Shown: positions 34,671-43,843 of the stretch, piece by piece
Layout: every line of letters starts with the position of its first letter
Position numbering within the stretch: position 1 is the first letter of the stretch
NCBI RefSeq assembly: GCF_038397745.1
Contig: NZ_CP151636.1
Location: forward strand, 2,790,001 to 2,854,000
DNA from: Microbacterium sp. LWH11-1.2
GTDB lineage: Bacteria; Actinomycetota; Actinomycetes; Actinomycetales; Microbacteriaceae
DNA: 64,000 nt
Reading direction: 5' to 3'
Made by a program: the position numbers and the translations under genes
Notes under the pieces: model-generated
The model's input: only the letters and a program-made list of their open reading frames with translations
Told to the model about the DNA's origin: nothing
Databases searched by the model: none

Positions 34671-36524
34671 ATGTCACCACGCGCCCTCACACCTCTTCAG
34701 CCTGCCGCGACGCCGCCTGCGCAGATCCGCAATTTCTGCATCATCGCCCACATCGATCACGGCAAGTCGACCCTCGCTGACCGCATGCTCCAGATCACCG
34801 GGGTGGTGTCCGACCGCGACATGCGGGCCCAGTACCTGGACCGCATGGACATCGAGCGCGAGCGCGGCATCACGATCAAGAGCCAGGCGGTGCGGATGCC
34901 GTGGCAGATCGAGGGCGAGACCTTCGCCCTGAACATGATCGACACCCCCGGTCACGTCGACTTCACCTACGAGGTGTCCCGCTCGCTCGCCGCGTGCGAG
35001 GGCGCCATCCTGCTCGTCGATGCGGCGCAGGGCATCGAGGCGCAGACGCTCGCGAACCTCTACCTCGCCCTCGAGAACGATCTGCACATCATCCCGGTGC
35101 TCAACAAGATCGACCTCCCCGCGGCCGACCCCGAGAAGTACGCGAAGGAGCTCGCATCCCTCATCGGCGGCAAGCCGGAAGACGTCCTTCGCGTCTCCGG
35201 CAAGACCGGCGTGGGTGTGGAGGAGCTGCTCGACCGGCTCGTCAAGGAGATCCCCGCGCCCACCGGCGATGCGGATGCTCCTGCCCGCGCGATGATCTTC
35301 GACTCCGTCTACGACGCCTACCGCGGTGTCGTCACCTATGTCCGCATGGTCGACGGCAGCCTCGCTCCGCGCGAGCGCATCCAGATGATGTCCACCGGCG
35401 CGAACCACGAGGCGCTCGAGGTCGGGGTCTCCAGTCCCGAACCCGTCCCGTCGAAGGGTCTGGGCGTCGGCGAGGTCGGCTACCTCATCACCGGCGTGAA
35501 GGACGTGCGTCTGTCGAAGGTCGGCGACACGGTCACCACGGCGCGGAAGCCCTCGACGCAGGCCCTTCCGGGGTACACCGACCCGAAGCCCATGGTGTTC
35601 TCGGGCATCTACCCGATCGACGGCAGCGACTACGCCGACCTGCGCGAGGCGCTCGACAAGCTCAAGCTGTCCGACGCGTCGCTCGCGTACGAGCCGGAGA
35701 CCTCGGTCGCTCTCGGCTTCGGCTTCCGCTGCGGCTTCCTCGGGCTGCTCCATCTCGAGATCATCACCGAGCGTCTCGAGCGCGAGTTCGGGCTCGATCT
35801 CATCACCACCGCACCCAGCGTGATCTACGAGGTGCTCACCTCCGACACGGGGGAGACCGTCACGGTCACCAACCCGAGCGAGTACCCCGACGGACGGATC
35901 GGCTCGGTCTCCGAGCCCATGGTGAAGGCGGCGATCCTGCTGCCGAAGGACTACGTCGGCACCGTCATGGAGCTCTGCCAGGGGCGTCGCGGCTCTCTGC
36001 TCGGCATGGAGTACTTCTCCGAGGAGCGCGTCGAGCTGCGCTACAACATGCCGCTCGGCGAGATCGTCTTCGACTTCTTCGATCAGCTGAAGTCCAAGAC
36101 GCAGGGCTACGCCTCCCTCGACTACGAACCGTCGGGCCAGCAGGAGGCAGACCTCGTCAAGGTCGACATCCTCCTCCAGGGCGAGAAGGTCGACGCGTTC
36201 AGCTCGATCGTGCACCGCGACAAGGCCTATGCCTACGGGACCATGATGGCGGAGCGTCTGCGCAAGCTGATCCCGCGCCAGCAGTTCGAGGTGCCGATCC
36301 AGGCCGCGATCGGCGCGAGGATCATCGCCCGCGAGACGATCCGCGCGATCCGCAAGGACGTGCTCGCCAAATGCTACGGCGGTGACATCACCCGTAAGCG
36401 CAAGCTCCTCGAGAAGCAGAAGGAGGGCAAGAAGCGCATGAAGATGGTCGGCCGCGTCGAGGTCCCCCAGGAGGCGTTCATCGCCGCGCTGTCCGGAGAC
36501 GTCGAGGGCAAGGACAAGAAGTAG
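34671..36524 (+). CDS. lepA: Elongation factor 4 (LepA) back-translocating GTPase
   Basis: A 617-residue ribosomal GTPase. G1 is AHIDHGKST (26-34), G2 lies in [11 protein letters not shown]3 is DTPGHVDF, and G4 is NKIDLP. The LepA-specific C-terminal region is present ([18 protein letters not shown], then [10 protein letters not shown]). Length is normal for EF-4. The 5' end lacks a strong ribosome site, consistent with leaderless expression. A DUF1990 gene starts two bases after its stop and hemW is near, as in many actinobacteria. Confidence 0.97.
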   Translation: MSPRALTPLQPAATPPAQIRNFCIIAHIDHGKSTLADRMLQITGVVSDRDMRAQYLDRMDIERERGITIKSQAVRMPWQIEGETFALNMIDTPGHVDFTYEVSRSLAACEGAILLVDAAQGIEAQTLANLYLALENDLHIIPVLNKIDLPAADPEKYAKELASLIGGKPEDVLRVSGKTGVGVEELLDRLVKEIPAPTGDADAPARAMIFDSVYDAYRGVVTYVRMVDGSLAPRERIQMMSTGANHEALEVGVSSPEPVPSKGLGVGEVGYLITGVKDVRLSKVGDTVTTARKPSTQALPGYTDPKPMVFSGIYPIDGSDYADLREALDKLKLSDASLAYEPETSVALGFGFRCGFLGLLHLEIITERLEREFGLDLITTAPSVIYEVLTSDTGETVTVTNPSEYPDGRIGSVSEPMVKAAILLPKDYVGTVMELCQGRRGSLLGMEYFSEERVELRYNMPLGEIVFDFFDQLKSKTQGYASLDYEPSGQQEADLVKVDILLQGEKVDAFSSIVHRDKAYAYGTMMAERLRKLIPRQQFEVPIQAAIGARIIARETIRAIRKDVLAKCYGGDITRKRKLLEKQKEGKKRMKMVGRVEVPQEAFIAALSGDVEGKDKK

Positions 36525-36526
36525 GG

Positions 36527-37030
36527 ATGCGCCTCCCGGCATACGAGCGCGGTCTCACCCGCCGATCGCTCGAGAACGTGCCGGAGGGGATGCGCGGTGC
36601 CGAGCACTCCACGGTCGTGCCGCCGGAGTCGGTCGTCGCGGTCGCCGCGCTCGTCCGCTCGTGGGAGTTCAAGCGGCGCGCCGGCTTCGAGGTTCCCGCG
36701 GGGAGCCCCGCCGCGGACGCGCAGGGCGTGCTCGCGAAGCGCGTCCTCGGCATCCGCTTCGTCGAGCCGATCAGAGTCGTGTGGGCGGACGAACGCGGGT
36801 TCGGCTACGAGACGAGGCCGGGGCATCCGATCTACGGCGAGGAGTCTTTCCGGATCGACGAGCGGGGAGTGTTCACCGCGCGGTCGATCTCGCGCCCGTC
36901 GTCCTTCTTCTGGCTGCTGATGTCTCCGGCGCTCCGCTTCCTTCAGCGCCGTACGCACGCGCGCTACGTCCGCATCGTGCAGGACGCCGCGGCTCACCCC
37001 CTTCGACAGGCTCAGGATCCCGGGATGTGA
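36527..37030 (+). CDS. DUF1990 family protein, copy 1
   Basis: A 167-residue protein with the DUF1990 pattern: a central GIRFVEPIRVVW strand, FGYETRPGHPIYGEESFRI, then a C-terminal RRTHARYVRIV. Function unknown. It follows lepA by two bases and is probably co-transcribed. The last eleven residues (HPLRQAQDPGM) are encoded by a REP-like repeat (core at 37001-37015), so the tail appears to be a recent addition from a repeat and not part of the domain. A second DUF1990 gene follows. Confidence 0.82.
   Translation: MRLPAYERGLTRRSLENVPEGMRGAEHSTVVPPESVVAVAALVRSWEFKRRAGFEVPAGSPAADAQGVLAKRVLGIRFVEPIRVVWADERGFGYETRPGHPIYGEESFRIDERGVFTARSISRPSSFFWLLMSPALRFLQRRTHARYVRIVQDAAAHPLRQAQDPGM
36997..37025. 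repeat. REP-like element, copy 2, forming the 3' end of a coding gene
   Basis: The core CTTCGACAGGCTCAG (37001-37015), flanked by CCCC and GATCCCGGG, matches the repeats at 28690 and 53318 with few changes. It lies inside the last codons of the DUF1990 gene that ends at 37030. Confidence 0.55.
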
Positions 37031-37072
37031 CCTCGCGCGGCGCGTGGGGGTGAACCCTCAGGGAACCCGAAG

Positions 37073-37078
37073 TAGGCT
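37073..37078 (+). promoter_or_regulatory. -10 box before the second DUF1990 gene
   Basis: TAGGCT ends seven bases before the ATG at 37086, fitting a leaderless transcript. Confidence 0.45.
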
Positions 37079-37085
37079 GGAACTC

Positions 37086-37739
37086 ATGCGGCGCGGGACT
37101 TTCCGAGACGACACGGTGGACTATGCGGCCGTGGGTGCGACCCACGCGCCCGATCTGATGCAGTACCCACCGGAACGCAGCATCCCTGCCGAGGAGTCGT
37201 GGCGCATCGGAAGCGGCGCTGAGCGGTTCCAGATCGCCGGCGAAGCGCTCCTCTCGTGGACGGCGCAGCGCGCGGCCGGCCTCTCGGTCGACGATCTCCG
37301 CCCTGCCCCGGGACCGGCCTACGCGGGCGTGAGCTTCGATGCCGAGGGCAACCCGATCGCTCCCAGCAAGCACGATGTCGAGCCGCGCTACGACGCCGAG
37401 GGCACGCCGTTCGTCGGAGCAGGCATGACGCTGCACCTCAAGGGGCGCATCGGCGGCATGCGCGCCGACTCCGAGCTCCGCGTGATCTCGGTCACGGAGG
37501 AGACCCGGCGCATCGGATTCGTGCTCGGCACCGTCGGCGGCTCGGTCGTCAGCGGCGAGGAGTCGTTCGACGTCGAGTGGCGCGAGGACAACGACGAGGT
37601 GTGGTTCACCGTGCGCGCGTTCGACGCGCCGAATTCCCTCCTCTACCGCACGGTGCCCGCACTGGTGAAGCGCCGTCGACGCGAACTGTTCGCCCGCTAC
37701 CTCCGCGCGATCTCCCCGCTCTACGCGACGCCCGTCTGA
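37086..37739 (+). CDS. DUF1990 family protein, copy 2
   Basis: A 217-residue relative of the preceding protein. It keeps the domain's landmarks: YAAVGATHAPDLMQYPPE at the start, IGFVLGTVGGSVVSGEESFDV (aligning with the first copy's FGYETRPGHPIYGEESFRI) and RELFARYLRAIS at the end. An internal segment of about 60 residues is longer than in copy 1. ATG at 37086 has a -10 box just upstream, so it may be expressed separately from lepA. Function unknown. Confidence 0.8.
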   Translation: MRRGTFRDDTVDYAAVGATHAPDLMQYPPERSIPAEESWRIGSGAERFQIAGEALLSWTAQRAAGLSVDDLRPAPGPAYAGVSFDAEGNPIAPSKHDVEPRYDAEGTPFVGAGMTLHLKGRIGGMRADSELRVISVTEETRRIGFVLGTVGGSVVSGEESFDVEWREDNDEVWFTVRAFDAPNSLLYRTVPALVKRRRRELFARYLRAISPLYATPV

Positions 37740-37755
37740 TGTCGAGACAGCACTG

Positions 37756-38991
37756 ATGGCGGGACCGCTCCCGCTCGGCGATCCGGCGCCCTCGGACGGC
37801 AGGCTGCCCGACGATCTTCCGGTCGATCCGAGCGTGCCGTTCTCCGCCTACCTTCACGTGCCCTTCTGCCGCGTGCGCTGCGGGTACTGCGACTTCAACA
37901 CCTACACGTCGAGCGAGCTGCGGGGCGCCAAGCAGGAGGACTATGCCTCCACGCTGATCGGAGAGATCGATCTCGCACACCGTGTGCTCGGTGACGCCGG
38001 TGCCCTGCGGCCGATGGACACCGTGTTCTTCGGCGGCGGCACGCCGACGCTGCTCCCGGCGGGTGATCTGGCGCGGATGCTGGACGCCGCGGCATCCGCG
38101 TTCGGCCTGGTCGACGGCGCCGAGGTCACGGTCGAGGCCAACCCCGACACGGTGACCCCCGGTGTCGCGCGCACGCTCGCGGACGCCGGGGTCACGCGGC
38201 TCTCGATCGGCATGCAGTCCGCGGTCCCGCACGTGCTCGCCGCGCTCGATCGCACGCATCGCCCGGAGAACGTGCGGACCGCGGTCGCCGCGGCCAAGGA
38301 TGCGGGCCTCGCGGTCAGCGTCGACCTGATCTATGGCGCGCCCGGCGAGTCGCTCGGCGACTGGGAGGCATCGCTCGATGCTGCGCTCGAACTCGATTCG
38401 GACCACATCTCGGCCTACGCCCTGATCATCGAGGACGGGACGAAGCTCGCGAGGCAGATCCGACGCGGAGAGGTCCCGACGCCCGACGACGACCTGCAGG
38501 CCGACATGTACGAGCTCGCCGATGCCCGCCTCGCCGCGGCCGGCTTCGACTGGTACGAGGTGAGCAACTGGGCGCGTGCCGCCCACGGTCGCACCGCTGA
38601 GGAGAACCGCTCACGGCACAACCTCGCCTACTGGCGCGGAAGCGACTGGTGGGGGTTCGGACCCGGTGCACACAGCCATGTCGCGGGGCTGCGCTGGTGG
38701 AATGTGAAGCACCCCGCCGCGTACGCCCAGCGCCTCGCCGCATCCGAATCTCCCGCCGCCGGCACGGAGCGACCTGATGACGAGTCCCGCCTGCTGGAGC
38801 GGATCCTGCTGCTCAGCCGCATCCGCGAGGGGATCGCGATCGACGAGGTGCCGCCGGCGAACCGCACGCGGGTCGCCGGGCTCATCGCCGACGGGCTGGT
38901 GGATCCGGTCGCCGCAGTGAAGGGGCGCGTCCGGTTGACGCTCCGAGGTCGGCTCCTCGCCGACGCGGTGGTGCGCGAGCTGACCGACTGA
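37756..38991 (+). CDS. hemW: Radical SAM heme chaperone HemW
   Basis: A 411-residue radical SAM protein. The cluster motif PFCRVRCGYCDF (Cys-x3-Cys-x2-Cys) is near residue 40, preceded by AYLHVPF, and GGGTPTLLP follows. HemW proteins resemble oxygen-independent coproporphyrinogen oxidase (HemN) but lack its fourth N-terminal cysteine spacing and insert heme into targets; the NWARAAHGRTAEENRSRHNLAYW stretch is typical. Located between lepA and hrcA, its usual place in actinobacteria. Ends two bases from the stop of a convergent esterase gene. Confidence 0.9.
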   Translation: MAGPLPLGDPAPSDGRLPDDLPVDPSVPFSAYLHVPFCRVRCGYCDFNTYTSSELRGAKQEDYASTLIGEIDLAHRVLGDAGALRPMDTVFFGGGTPTLLPAGDLARMLDAAASAFGLVDGAEVTVEANPDTVTPGVARTLADAGVTRLSIGMQSAVPHVLAALDRTHRPENVRTAVAAAKDAGLAVSVDLIYGAPGESLGDWEASLDAALELDSDHISAYALIIEDGTKLARQIRRGEVPTPDDDLQADMYELADARLAAAGFDWYEVSNWARAAHGRTAEENRSRHNLAYWRGSDWWGFGPGAHSHVAGLRWWNVKHPAAYAQRLAASESPAAGTERPDDESRLLERILLLSRIREGIAIDEVPPANRTRVAGLIADGLVDPVAAVKGRVRLTLRGRLLADAVVRELTD

Positions 38992-38992
38992 C

Positions 38993-40414
38993 TCAGCCCG
39001 GCAGCAGGTCCAATCCGGTCGTCCGCCGCTGCGGCACCGTCGCGGTGATCGTGTCGAACACGCGTGTGCGGCGCTCGGGGCCGAACACCGGCCATCCGGG
39101 GTCGCCGGTCTTCACGAACGCGATCCACGCCGCATGCATCTCTGCCGCGAGCTCCCGAGGCGCATCCGGCCCGGCGAGACGCTGCGCCTCGGGATCGTCG
39201 AGGCGATCGAAGACGAATCCGAGTTCGAGCGCATGCGCCGCGCGGAGGTCGCGCACCGGGCTGTTCCACGCGAACTCGTACACGTAGGTCGGTGCCGTCC
39301 GCTTCCGTGCGAGGCGCGTCAGCGGAGCCCGCAGCAGCACGTCGGTGGCGAGCTGTCCGAAGATCTCGCCGGTCGACGCACCGGGGAACTCCGCACGATA
39401 CTCCCGTACGGCAGCGCGCGGGATCCGCAGGGCGAGACGGGCCGCGAGGAGCTTCAGCTCGCTGATGCCGTCGAGCGCGGCCGGCGGGAACCACAGCCGG
39501 TACTCGTCGGTGTTGCTGCCGATGAGCAGTGGCGTGTCGATCTCGGGAAGCACCTCGTGCGGAGAGCGGGGGAGGGTCTCCGCGTCGATCGCGAACTGGA
39601 AGCCGGGGGCGCCGCCCAGCGGAGAGGAACCGGCGGCGTGCTGCCGCCTGGTCTCGAGCAGGCTGTCGGGGGAGATGTCGGCGAAGGCCTCGCGATCGGG
39701 GCGGACCCCGAGCCGCTTCGCGAGCTGCACCGATATCCGGCCGGCCTTCCGCGGTGTCTGCGCCTCGAGCGGTCCGGATTCGATGATCGCGCGCGCGATG
39801 AGCGCGCGGGATGTCTCCTTCGCCAGGAGCCCGGCCACGATCGCTCCGCCTGCCGACTCGCCCATCACCGTGATCCGCGTCGGGTCGCCGCCGAACGTCT
39901 CGACCTCGCGGTGGATCCAGGAGAGGGCAGCGGCCGCATCCTCCAGTCCGAGGTTGCGGGGAGCGCCGTCGAGCACCGAGAAGCCCTCGGATCCCAGCCG
40001 GTAGTTGATCGAGACGAAGACGATCCCCGCGCGTGCGAAGCGCGTGCCGTCGTAGAGTCCGAGGGCCGCCGTGCCGCGTTCGAGGGCGCCGCCGTGGATC
40101 CAGAGCAGCACGGGCGCAGCCGCGGCATCCTCCGGTGCCCAGACGTTCGCGGTGAGGATGTCGTCGCCGTCGATGCGGACGCTGCCGAGGAGTTCGCCGA
40201 TCGGACCGGGGTACGGCAGCTGCGGGGGAGTCGGACCGAAGTCCACCGCCTCGCGGATGCCGTCCCACGCCGCTGCCGGCTGCGGTGCGCGGAACCGGTT
40301 CGACCCGAAGGGAGCGGCGGCGTAGGGGATGCCGAGGAAGCGGCGGACGCCGGCGTCGAGAGTTCCGCGGACGATGCCGCCGGAGAGTATCGCGGTGGGC
40401 GGCGTCGTCGTCAT
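38993..40414 (-). CDS. Type-B carboxylesterase
   Basis: A 473-residue cytoplasmic esterase of the carboxylesterase/cholinesterase family. It begins with the family pattern GIVRGTLDAGVRRFLGIPYAA, has LLWIHGGAL as oxyanion loop, the nucleophile elbow GESAGG, Glu in GSNTDEYRLW and His in AAHALELGFVFD as the rest of the triad. Likely acts on short acyl esters or para-nitrobenzyl-type substrates. ATG at 40414 is preferred because AGGA lies at the right distance; ATG 40423 directly abuts that site. Confidence 0.9.
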   Translation of the reverse strand: MTTTPPTAILSGGIVRGTLDAGVRRFLGIPYAAAPFGSNRFRAPQPAAAWDGIREAVDFGPTPPQLPYPGPIGELLGSVRIDGDDILTANVWAPEDAAAAPVLLWIHGGALERGTAALGLYDGTRFARAGIVFVSINYRLGSEGFSVLDGAPRNLGLEDAAAALSWIHREVETFGGDPTRITVMGESAGGAIVAGLLAKETSRALIARAIIESGPLEAQTPRKAGRISVQLAKRLGVRPDREAFADISPDSLLETRRQHAAGSSPLGGAPGFQFAIDAETLPRSPHEVLPEIDTPLLIGSNTDEYRLWFPPAALDGISELKLLAARLALRIPRAAVREYRAEFPGASTGEIFGQLATDVLLRAPLTRLARKRTAPTYVYEFAWNSPVRDLRAAHALELGFVFDRLDDPEAQRLAGPDAPRELAAEMHAAWIAFVKTGDPGWPVFGPERRTRVFDTITATVPQRRTTGLDLLPG

Positions 40415-40463
40415 GAGCGCCATCCTAGAGGGCGCCTTTCGGGGTATACCCGGCTGCGCGGGG

Positions 40464-40469
40464 TAGGAT
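40464..40469 (+). promoter_or_regulatory. -10 box of the hrcA promoter
   Basis: TAGGAT directly precedes and touches the CIRCE element, so repressor binding would cover the expected transcription start near 40476. Confidence 0.5.
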
Positions 40470-40495
40470 TGGCACTCGGGGCATCAGAGTGCCAG
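40469..40495. promoter_or_regulatory. CIRCE operator (HrcA binding site)
   Basis: TTGGCACTC-N9-GAGTGCCAG is an inverted repeat with nine-base arms, matching the CIRCE consensus TTAGCACTC-N9-GAGTGCTAA at 14 of 18 arm positions or better. It lies 34 bases upstream of the hrcA start, giving autorepression that is relieved by heat stress. Confidence 0.88.
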
Positions 40496-40528
40496 CGAGC
40501 GTCCGAGTGTCAGCGGAAGGGGAAGGCG

Positions 40529-41560
40529 ATGGTCTCAGAGCGAGGACTCCAGGTTCTCCGTGCGATCGTGCAGGACTACGTCGAGACTCACGAGCCCGTC
40601 GGCAGCCGCTCCATCGTGGACCGCTACTCGTTCGGCGTCTCGGCGGCGACCATCCGCAACGACATGGCGCTGCTCGAGGACGAGGAGCTGATCACGGCTC
40701 CGCACACGTCGTCGGGCCGGGTCCCCACCGACAAGGGCTATCGCGTCTTCGTCGACCATCTGGCGCAGCTGCGGCCGCTCAGCGTCGCCCAGCGCACCGC
40801 CATCGAGTCGTTCCTGACCGCTCCCACCGACCTCGACGATCTGATGATCCGCACCGTCCGCGTGCTCACGCAGCTCACAGGTCAGGTCGCGCTCGCGCAG
40901 TACCCGTCCTTCGCCCGTGCGCACATCACGCACCTCGAGCTCGTGGCGCTCTCTCCCAACCGCGTGCTGATCGTCCTCGTCACCGACGCGGGCGGCGTCT
41001 CGCAGCGTTTGACTCCGCTCCCCGTCGACGTCGACGAGGCCGACACCGCGGTCCTCCGCGCGCGACTCTCGGCCCTGATCACGGGACAGGCGGTGAGCGA
41101 TGCCGCCGAGCGGCTGCAGAACCTCGTCGCCGCCGACGACCAGACGAAGGACATCGCGCTGCGCACGCTCGCCGCCGTCGTCATCGAGGAGCTCGGCGAG
41201 TTCCGCCAGGAGCGACTGGTCATGGCGGGAGCCGCGACGCTCGCACGGCGCGAGCAGGACTTCCGCGGCAGCATCCACCCGATCCTCGAGGCGATCGAGG
41301 AGCAGGTCACCCTGCTGCGGCTGATGGGCGAGATGGTGACCGACGAGCATGGGCTCGGCGCGAGCATCGGCACCGAGAACGAGCCGTTCGGTCTCGGCGA
41401 GGCATCCATCGTCGCCAGCAACTACGCCGCCCCCAGCGGCACGGCACGGGTCGGCGTGATGGGGCCGACGCGCATGGACTATCCGAGCAACCTCGCGGCG
41501 GCGCGGGCGGTCGCCCGCTACCTGTCGCGGATGCTCGACGAGGACGAGGCCGGTCGCTGA
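40529..41560 (+). CDS. hrcA: Heat-inducible transcription repressor HrcA
   Basis: A 343-residue repressor of chaperone genes. The N-terminal winged helix is clear: [45 protein letters not shown], then [15 protein letters not shown]. The C-terminal domain contains the family's [16 protein letters not shown] segment. HrcA binds CIRCE sites and needs GroEL to stay active. The ATG follows GGAAGGGGAAGG. It forms an operon with dnaJ and rsmE, and its own promoter carries CIRCE. Confidence 0.96.
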   Translation: MVSERGLQVLRAIVQDYVETHEPVGSRSIVDRYSFGVSAATIRNDMALLEDEELITAPHTSSGRVPTDKGYRVFVDHLAQLRPLSVAQRTAIESFLTAPTDLDDLMIRTVRVLTQLTGQVALAQYPSFARAHITHLELVALSPNRVLIVLVTDAGGVSQRLTPLPVDVDEADTAVLRARLSALITGQAVSDAAERLQNLVAADDQTKDIALRTLAAVVIEELGEFRQERLVMAGAATLARREQDFRGSIHPILEAIEEQVTLLRLMGEMVTDEHGLGASIGTENEPFGLGEASIVASNYAAPSGTARVGVMGPTRMDYPSNLAAARAVARYLSRMLDEDEAGR

Positions 41561-41597
41561 GGCGACGGCCACGAGAGACACACGCAGAAAGGCGATT

Positions 41598-42713
41598 GTG
41601 GCGGACCACTATGAGGTTCTCGGGGTGTCCCGAGACGCTTCCACCGATGAGATCAAGAAGGCGTATCGGCGCCTCGCACGGCAGCTGCACCCGGATGTGA
41701 ACCCGGGCGACGAGGCCGCCGAGAAGTTCAAGCTCGTGACGCACGCGTACGACGTGCTCAGCGACGACGACTCGCGACGGCGCTACGACATGGGCGGCGG
41801 AGACGGGGCTGCGGGCAACTTCCAGGGCTTCGGCGGCTTCGGAGACATCTTCGAGACGTTCTTCGGCGCGGCTCAGAGCGGCGGCCGCGGCGGGCGCCCG
41901 CGCTCGCGTCGTGAGCGGGGCCAGGACGCGCTCGTGCGCGTGACGCTGGACCTCGGCGACGTCGTGTTCGGCGCGCATCGCGACATCGAGGTCGACACGG
42001 CCGTGCTCTGCGAGACCTGTCAGGGCTCGTGCTGCCAGGAGGGCACCTCGCCCGTCACATGCGACATCTGCGGCGGTTCCGGACACGTGCAGCGCCAGGT
42101 GCGCAGCCTGCTCGGCAACGTCGTGACCTCCCAGCCCTGCGGCACCTGCGAGGGCTACGGCACCACGATCCCGTTCCCGTGCGGAACCTGCGGCGGCCAG
42201 GGGCGCGTGCGCTCGCGCCGCACCGTGTCGCTCGACATCCCGGCAGGCGTCGAGACCGGACTCCGGCTGCAGCTCCCGGGCTCCGGCGAGGTCGGCAAGG
42301 CGGGCGGCCCCAACGGCGACCTGTATGTCGAGGTGACCGTGAACGCGCACCAGGCCTTCAGTCGAGAGGGCGACGATCTGCTCGCGACCCTCGAGGTGTC
42401 GATGACGGATGCGATCCTCGGCACCGAGACCTCGATCCAGGGACTCGACGGCGAGGTCGATCTGGAGATCCGTCCCGGCGTGCAGTCGGGCGACGTGCTG
42501 ACGATCAAGGGCCGCGGCATCACTCCGCTGCGCGGTTCGCAGCGCGGTGACCTGCGGGTCGGCGTGCAGGTCGTCACGCCGACGAAGCTCGATTCCGCCC
42601 AACGTGCGCTGATCGAGGACTTCGCGAAGAAGGCGAAGGCTCCCGGTCCGCAGCTGGCGCAGTTCCAGCAGGGACTCTTCTCCAAGCTCCGCGACCGGTT
42701 CCGCGGGCACTGA
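41598..42713 (+). CDS. dnaJ: Chaperone DnaJ
   Basis: A 371-residue type I J-protein that stimulates DnaK. J domain at 1-70 with HPD at 31-33; a short Gly/Phe-rich stretch (about 70-100); a zinc domain with four cysteine repeats at about 135-205 ([32 protein letters not shown]); then the substrate-binding C-terminal domains. The first zinc repeat ends in Cys where Gly is usual. It lies after hrcA with a 37-base gap and is likely under the CIRCE promoter. GTG start after AAAGGCG. Confidence 0.95.
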   Translation: MADHYEVLGVSRDASTDEIKKAYRRLARQLHPDVNPGDEAAEKFKLVTHAYDVLSDDDSRRRYDMGGGDGAAGNFQGFGGFGDIFETFFGAAQSGGRGGRPRSRRERGQDALVRVTLDLGDVVFGAHRDIEVDTAVLCETCQGSCCQEGTSPVTCDICGGSGHVQRQVRSLLGNVVTSQPCGTCEGYGTTIPFPCGTCGGQGRVRSRRTVSLDIPAGVETGLRLQLPGSGEVGKAGGPNGDLYVEVTVNAHQAFSREGDDLLATLEVSMTDAILGTETSIQGLDGEVDLEIRPGVQSGDVLTIKGRGITPLRGSQRGDLRVGVQVVTPTKLDSAQRALIEDFAKKAKAPGPQLAQFQQGLFSKLRDRFRGH

Positions 42714-42715
42714 TC

Positions 42716-43444
42716 GTGGCGCTGCACTTCCTCGTCGAGTCGTCGACGGATGCCGGTGTCGGAGACGTCGTGTCGCTGACCGGTGCCGAGGCGAAGCACG
42801 CGGCCGTGGTGCGTCGACTCCGCGTCGGCGAGGCGGTGACGGTCGGCGACGGCGCCGGAGTGTGGCTCGCGGGCGTCGCCGAAGAGGTGGCGCCGTCACG
42901 CGTCGACGTGCGCATCGAGGAGCGAGTCGAGCATCCGGCGCCCGCGCCGCGGCTGGTCCTGGTGCAGGCGCTGGCGAAGGGCGATCGAGACGAGCTCGCC
43001 GTGCAGGCCGCATGCGAGCTCGGCGTCGACGAGATCGTGCCGTGGCAGGCCGGCCGCAGCGTGTCGCGCTGGGAAGGCCCGAAGGCCGTGAAGGGGCGCG
43101 AGCGCTGGTCGACCATCGTCCGAGAGGCGGCGAAGCAGGCGCATCGCGCCTGGGTGCCCGAGGTCACGGCTCCGGCGACCACGAAGCAGCTCGCCGCGCG
43201 GGCGAGCACCGACCGCGTGCTGCTGCTCGATCCGACGGCCCCGGTCCGGCTTTCGGCTATCGAGCCGGATGGCCGCGATCTGGTGCTGGTGGTCGGCCCC
43301 GAGGGAGGCATCTCCGATGAGGAGCTCGCCCTGCTGACGGATGCCGGTGCGGAGCGCGTGCTCCTCGGCGAGACCGTGCTGCGCACCTCCACCGCCGGCC
43401 CTGCTGCCGTCGCGGTGCTGTCGGTCGCGCTCGGGCGCTGGTGA
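42716..43444 (+). CDS. rsmE: 16S rRNA (uracil-1498-N3)-methyltransferase
   Basis: A 242-residue SPOUT methyltransferase. An N-terminal PUA-like domain (HFLVES start, LTGAEAKHAAVVRRLRVGE) is followed by the knotted SAM-binding fold with LVQALAKGDRDELAVQAACELGVDEI, the LVVGPEGGISDEE loop and LGETVLRTSTAGPAA near the C-terminus. It methylates U1498 of 16S rRNA. GTG start two bases after the dnaJ stop; same operon. Confidence 0.95.
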   Translation: MALHFLVESSTDAGVGDVVSLTGAEAKHAAVVRRLRVGEAVTVGDGAGVWLAGVAEEVAPSRVDVRIEERVEHPAPAPRLVLVQALAKGDRDELAVQAACELGVDEIVPWQAGRSVSRWEGPKAVKGRERWSTIVREAAKQAHRAWVPEVTAPATTKQLAARASTDRVLLLDPTAPVRLSAIEPDGRDLVLVVGPEGGISDEELALLTDAGAERVLLGETVLRTSTAGPAAVAVLSVALGRW

Positions 43445-43479
43445 TCACGGACCCACGGGCCGGAGTACGTGCCGGTCAG

Positions 43480-43485
43480 TAGACT
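43480..43485 (+). promoter_or_regulatory. -10 box of the HIT gene promoter
   Basis: TAGACT ends seven bases before the ATG at 43493, fitting a leaderless transcript. Confidence 0.5.
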
Positions 43486-43492
43486 TGACACC

Positions 43493-43843
43493 ATGACGGA
43501 ACCCTCGATCTTCACGCGCATTCTGAACGGGGAGATCCCCGCGGAGATCCTCGGCGAGACCGATCGCGTCTTCGCGCTGCGCGACATCGCGCCGCAGGCG
43601 CCGGTGCATCTTCTCGTCGTGCCGAAGTCGGCCGATTACCGCGACGTCGCCGAGCTCGCTGCCGGCGATCCGTCTCTGCTCGCCGAGATGATCGCCTTCG
43701 CGAAGGAACTCGCGGCGACGCACACCGACGACGGCGACTTCCGCCTCGTCTTCAACACCGGCGCGAACGCCGGACAGACGGTGTTCCACGTCCACGCGCA
43801 TGTGCTGGCCGGCGGACTGACGGAGAAGAGTGTCGGTGCCTGA
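43493..43843 (+). CDS. HIT family protein (HinT-like nucleotide hydrolase)
   Basis: A 116-residue histidine-triad protein with the motif HVHAHV (His99, His101, His103) near the C-terminus and SIFTRILNGEIPAEILGETD at the N-terminus. HinT-type enzymes hydrolyse purine nucleoside phosphoramidates. ATG at 43493 is chosen because the conserved domain starts right after it. Its last 14 bases overlap the phoH-like gene, so the two are translated from one mRNA. Confidence 0.92.
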   Translation: MTEPSIFTRILNGEIPAEILGETDRVFALRDIAPQAPVHLLVVPKSADYRDVAELAAGDPSLLAEMIAFAKELAATHTDDGDFRLVFNTGANAGQTVFHVHAHVLAGGLTEKSVGA

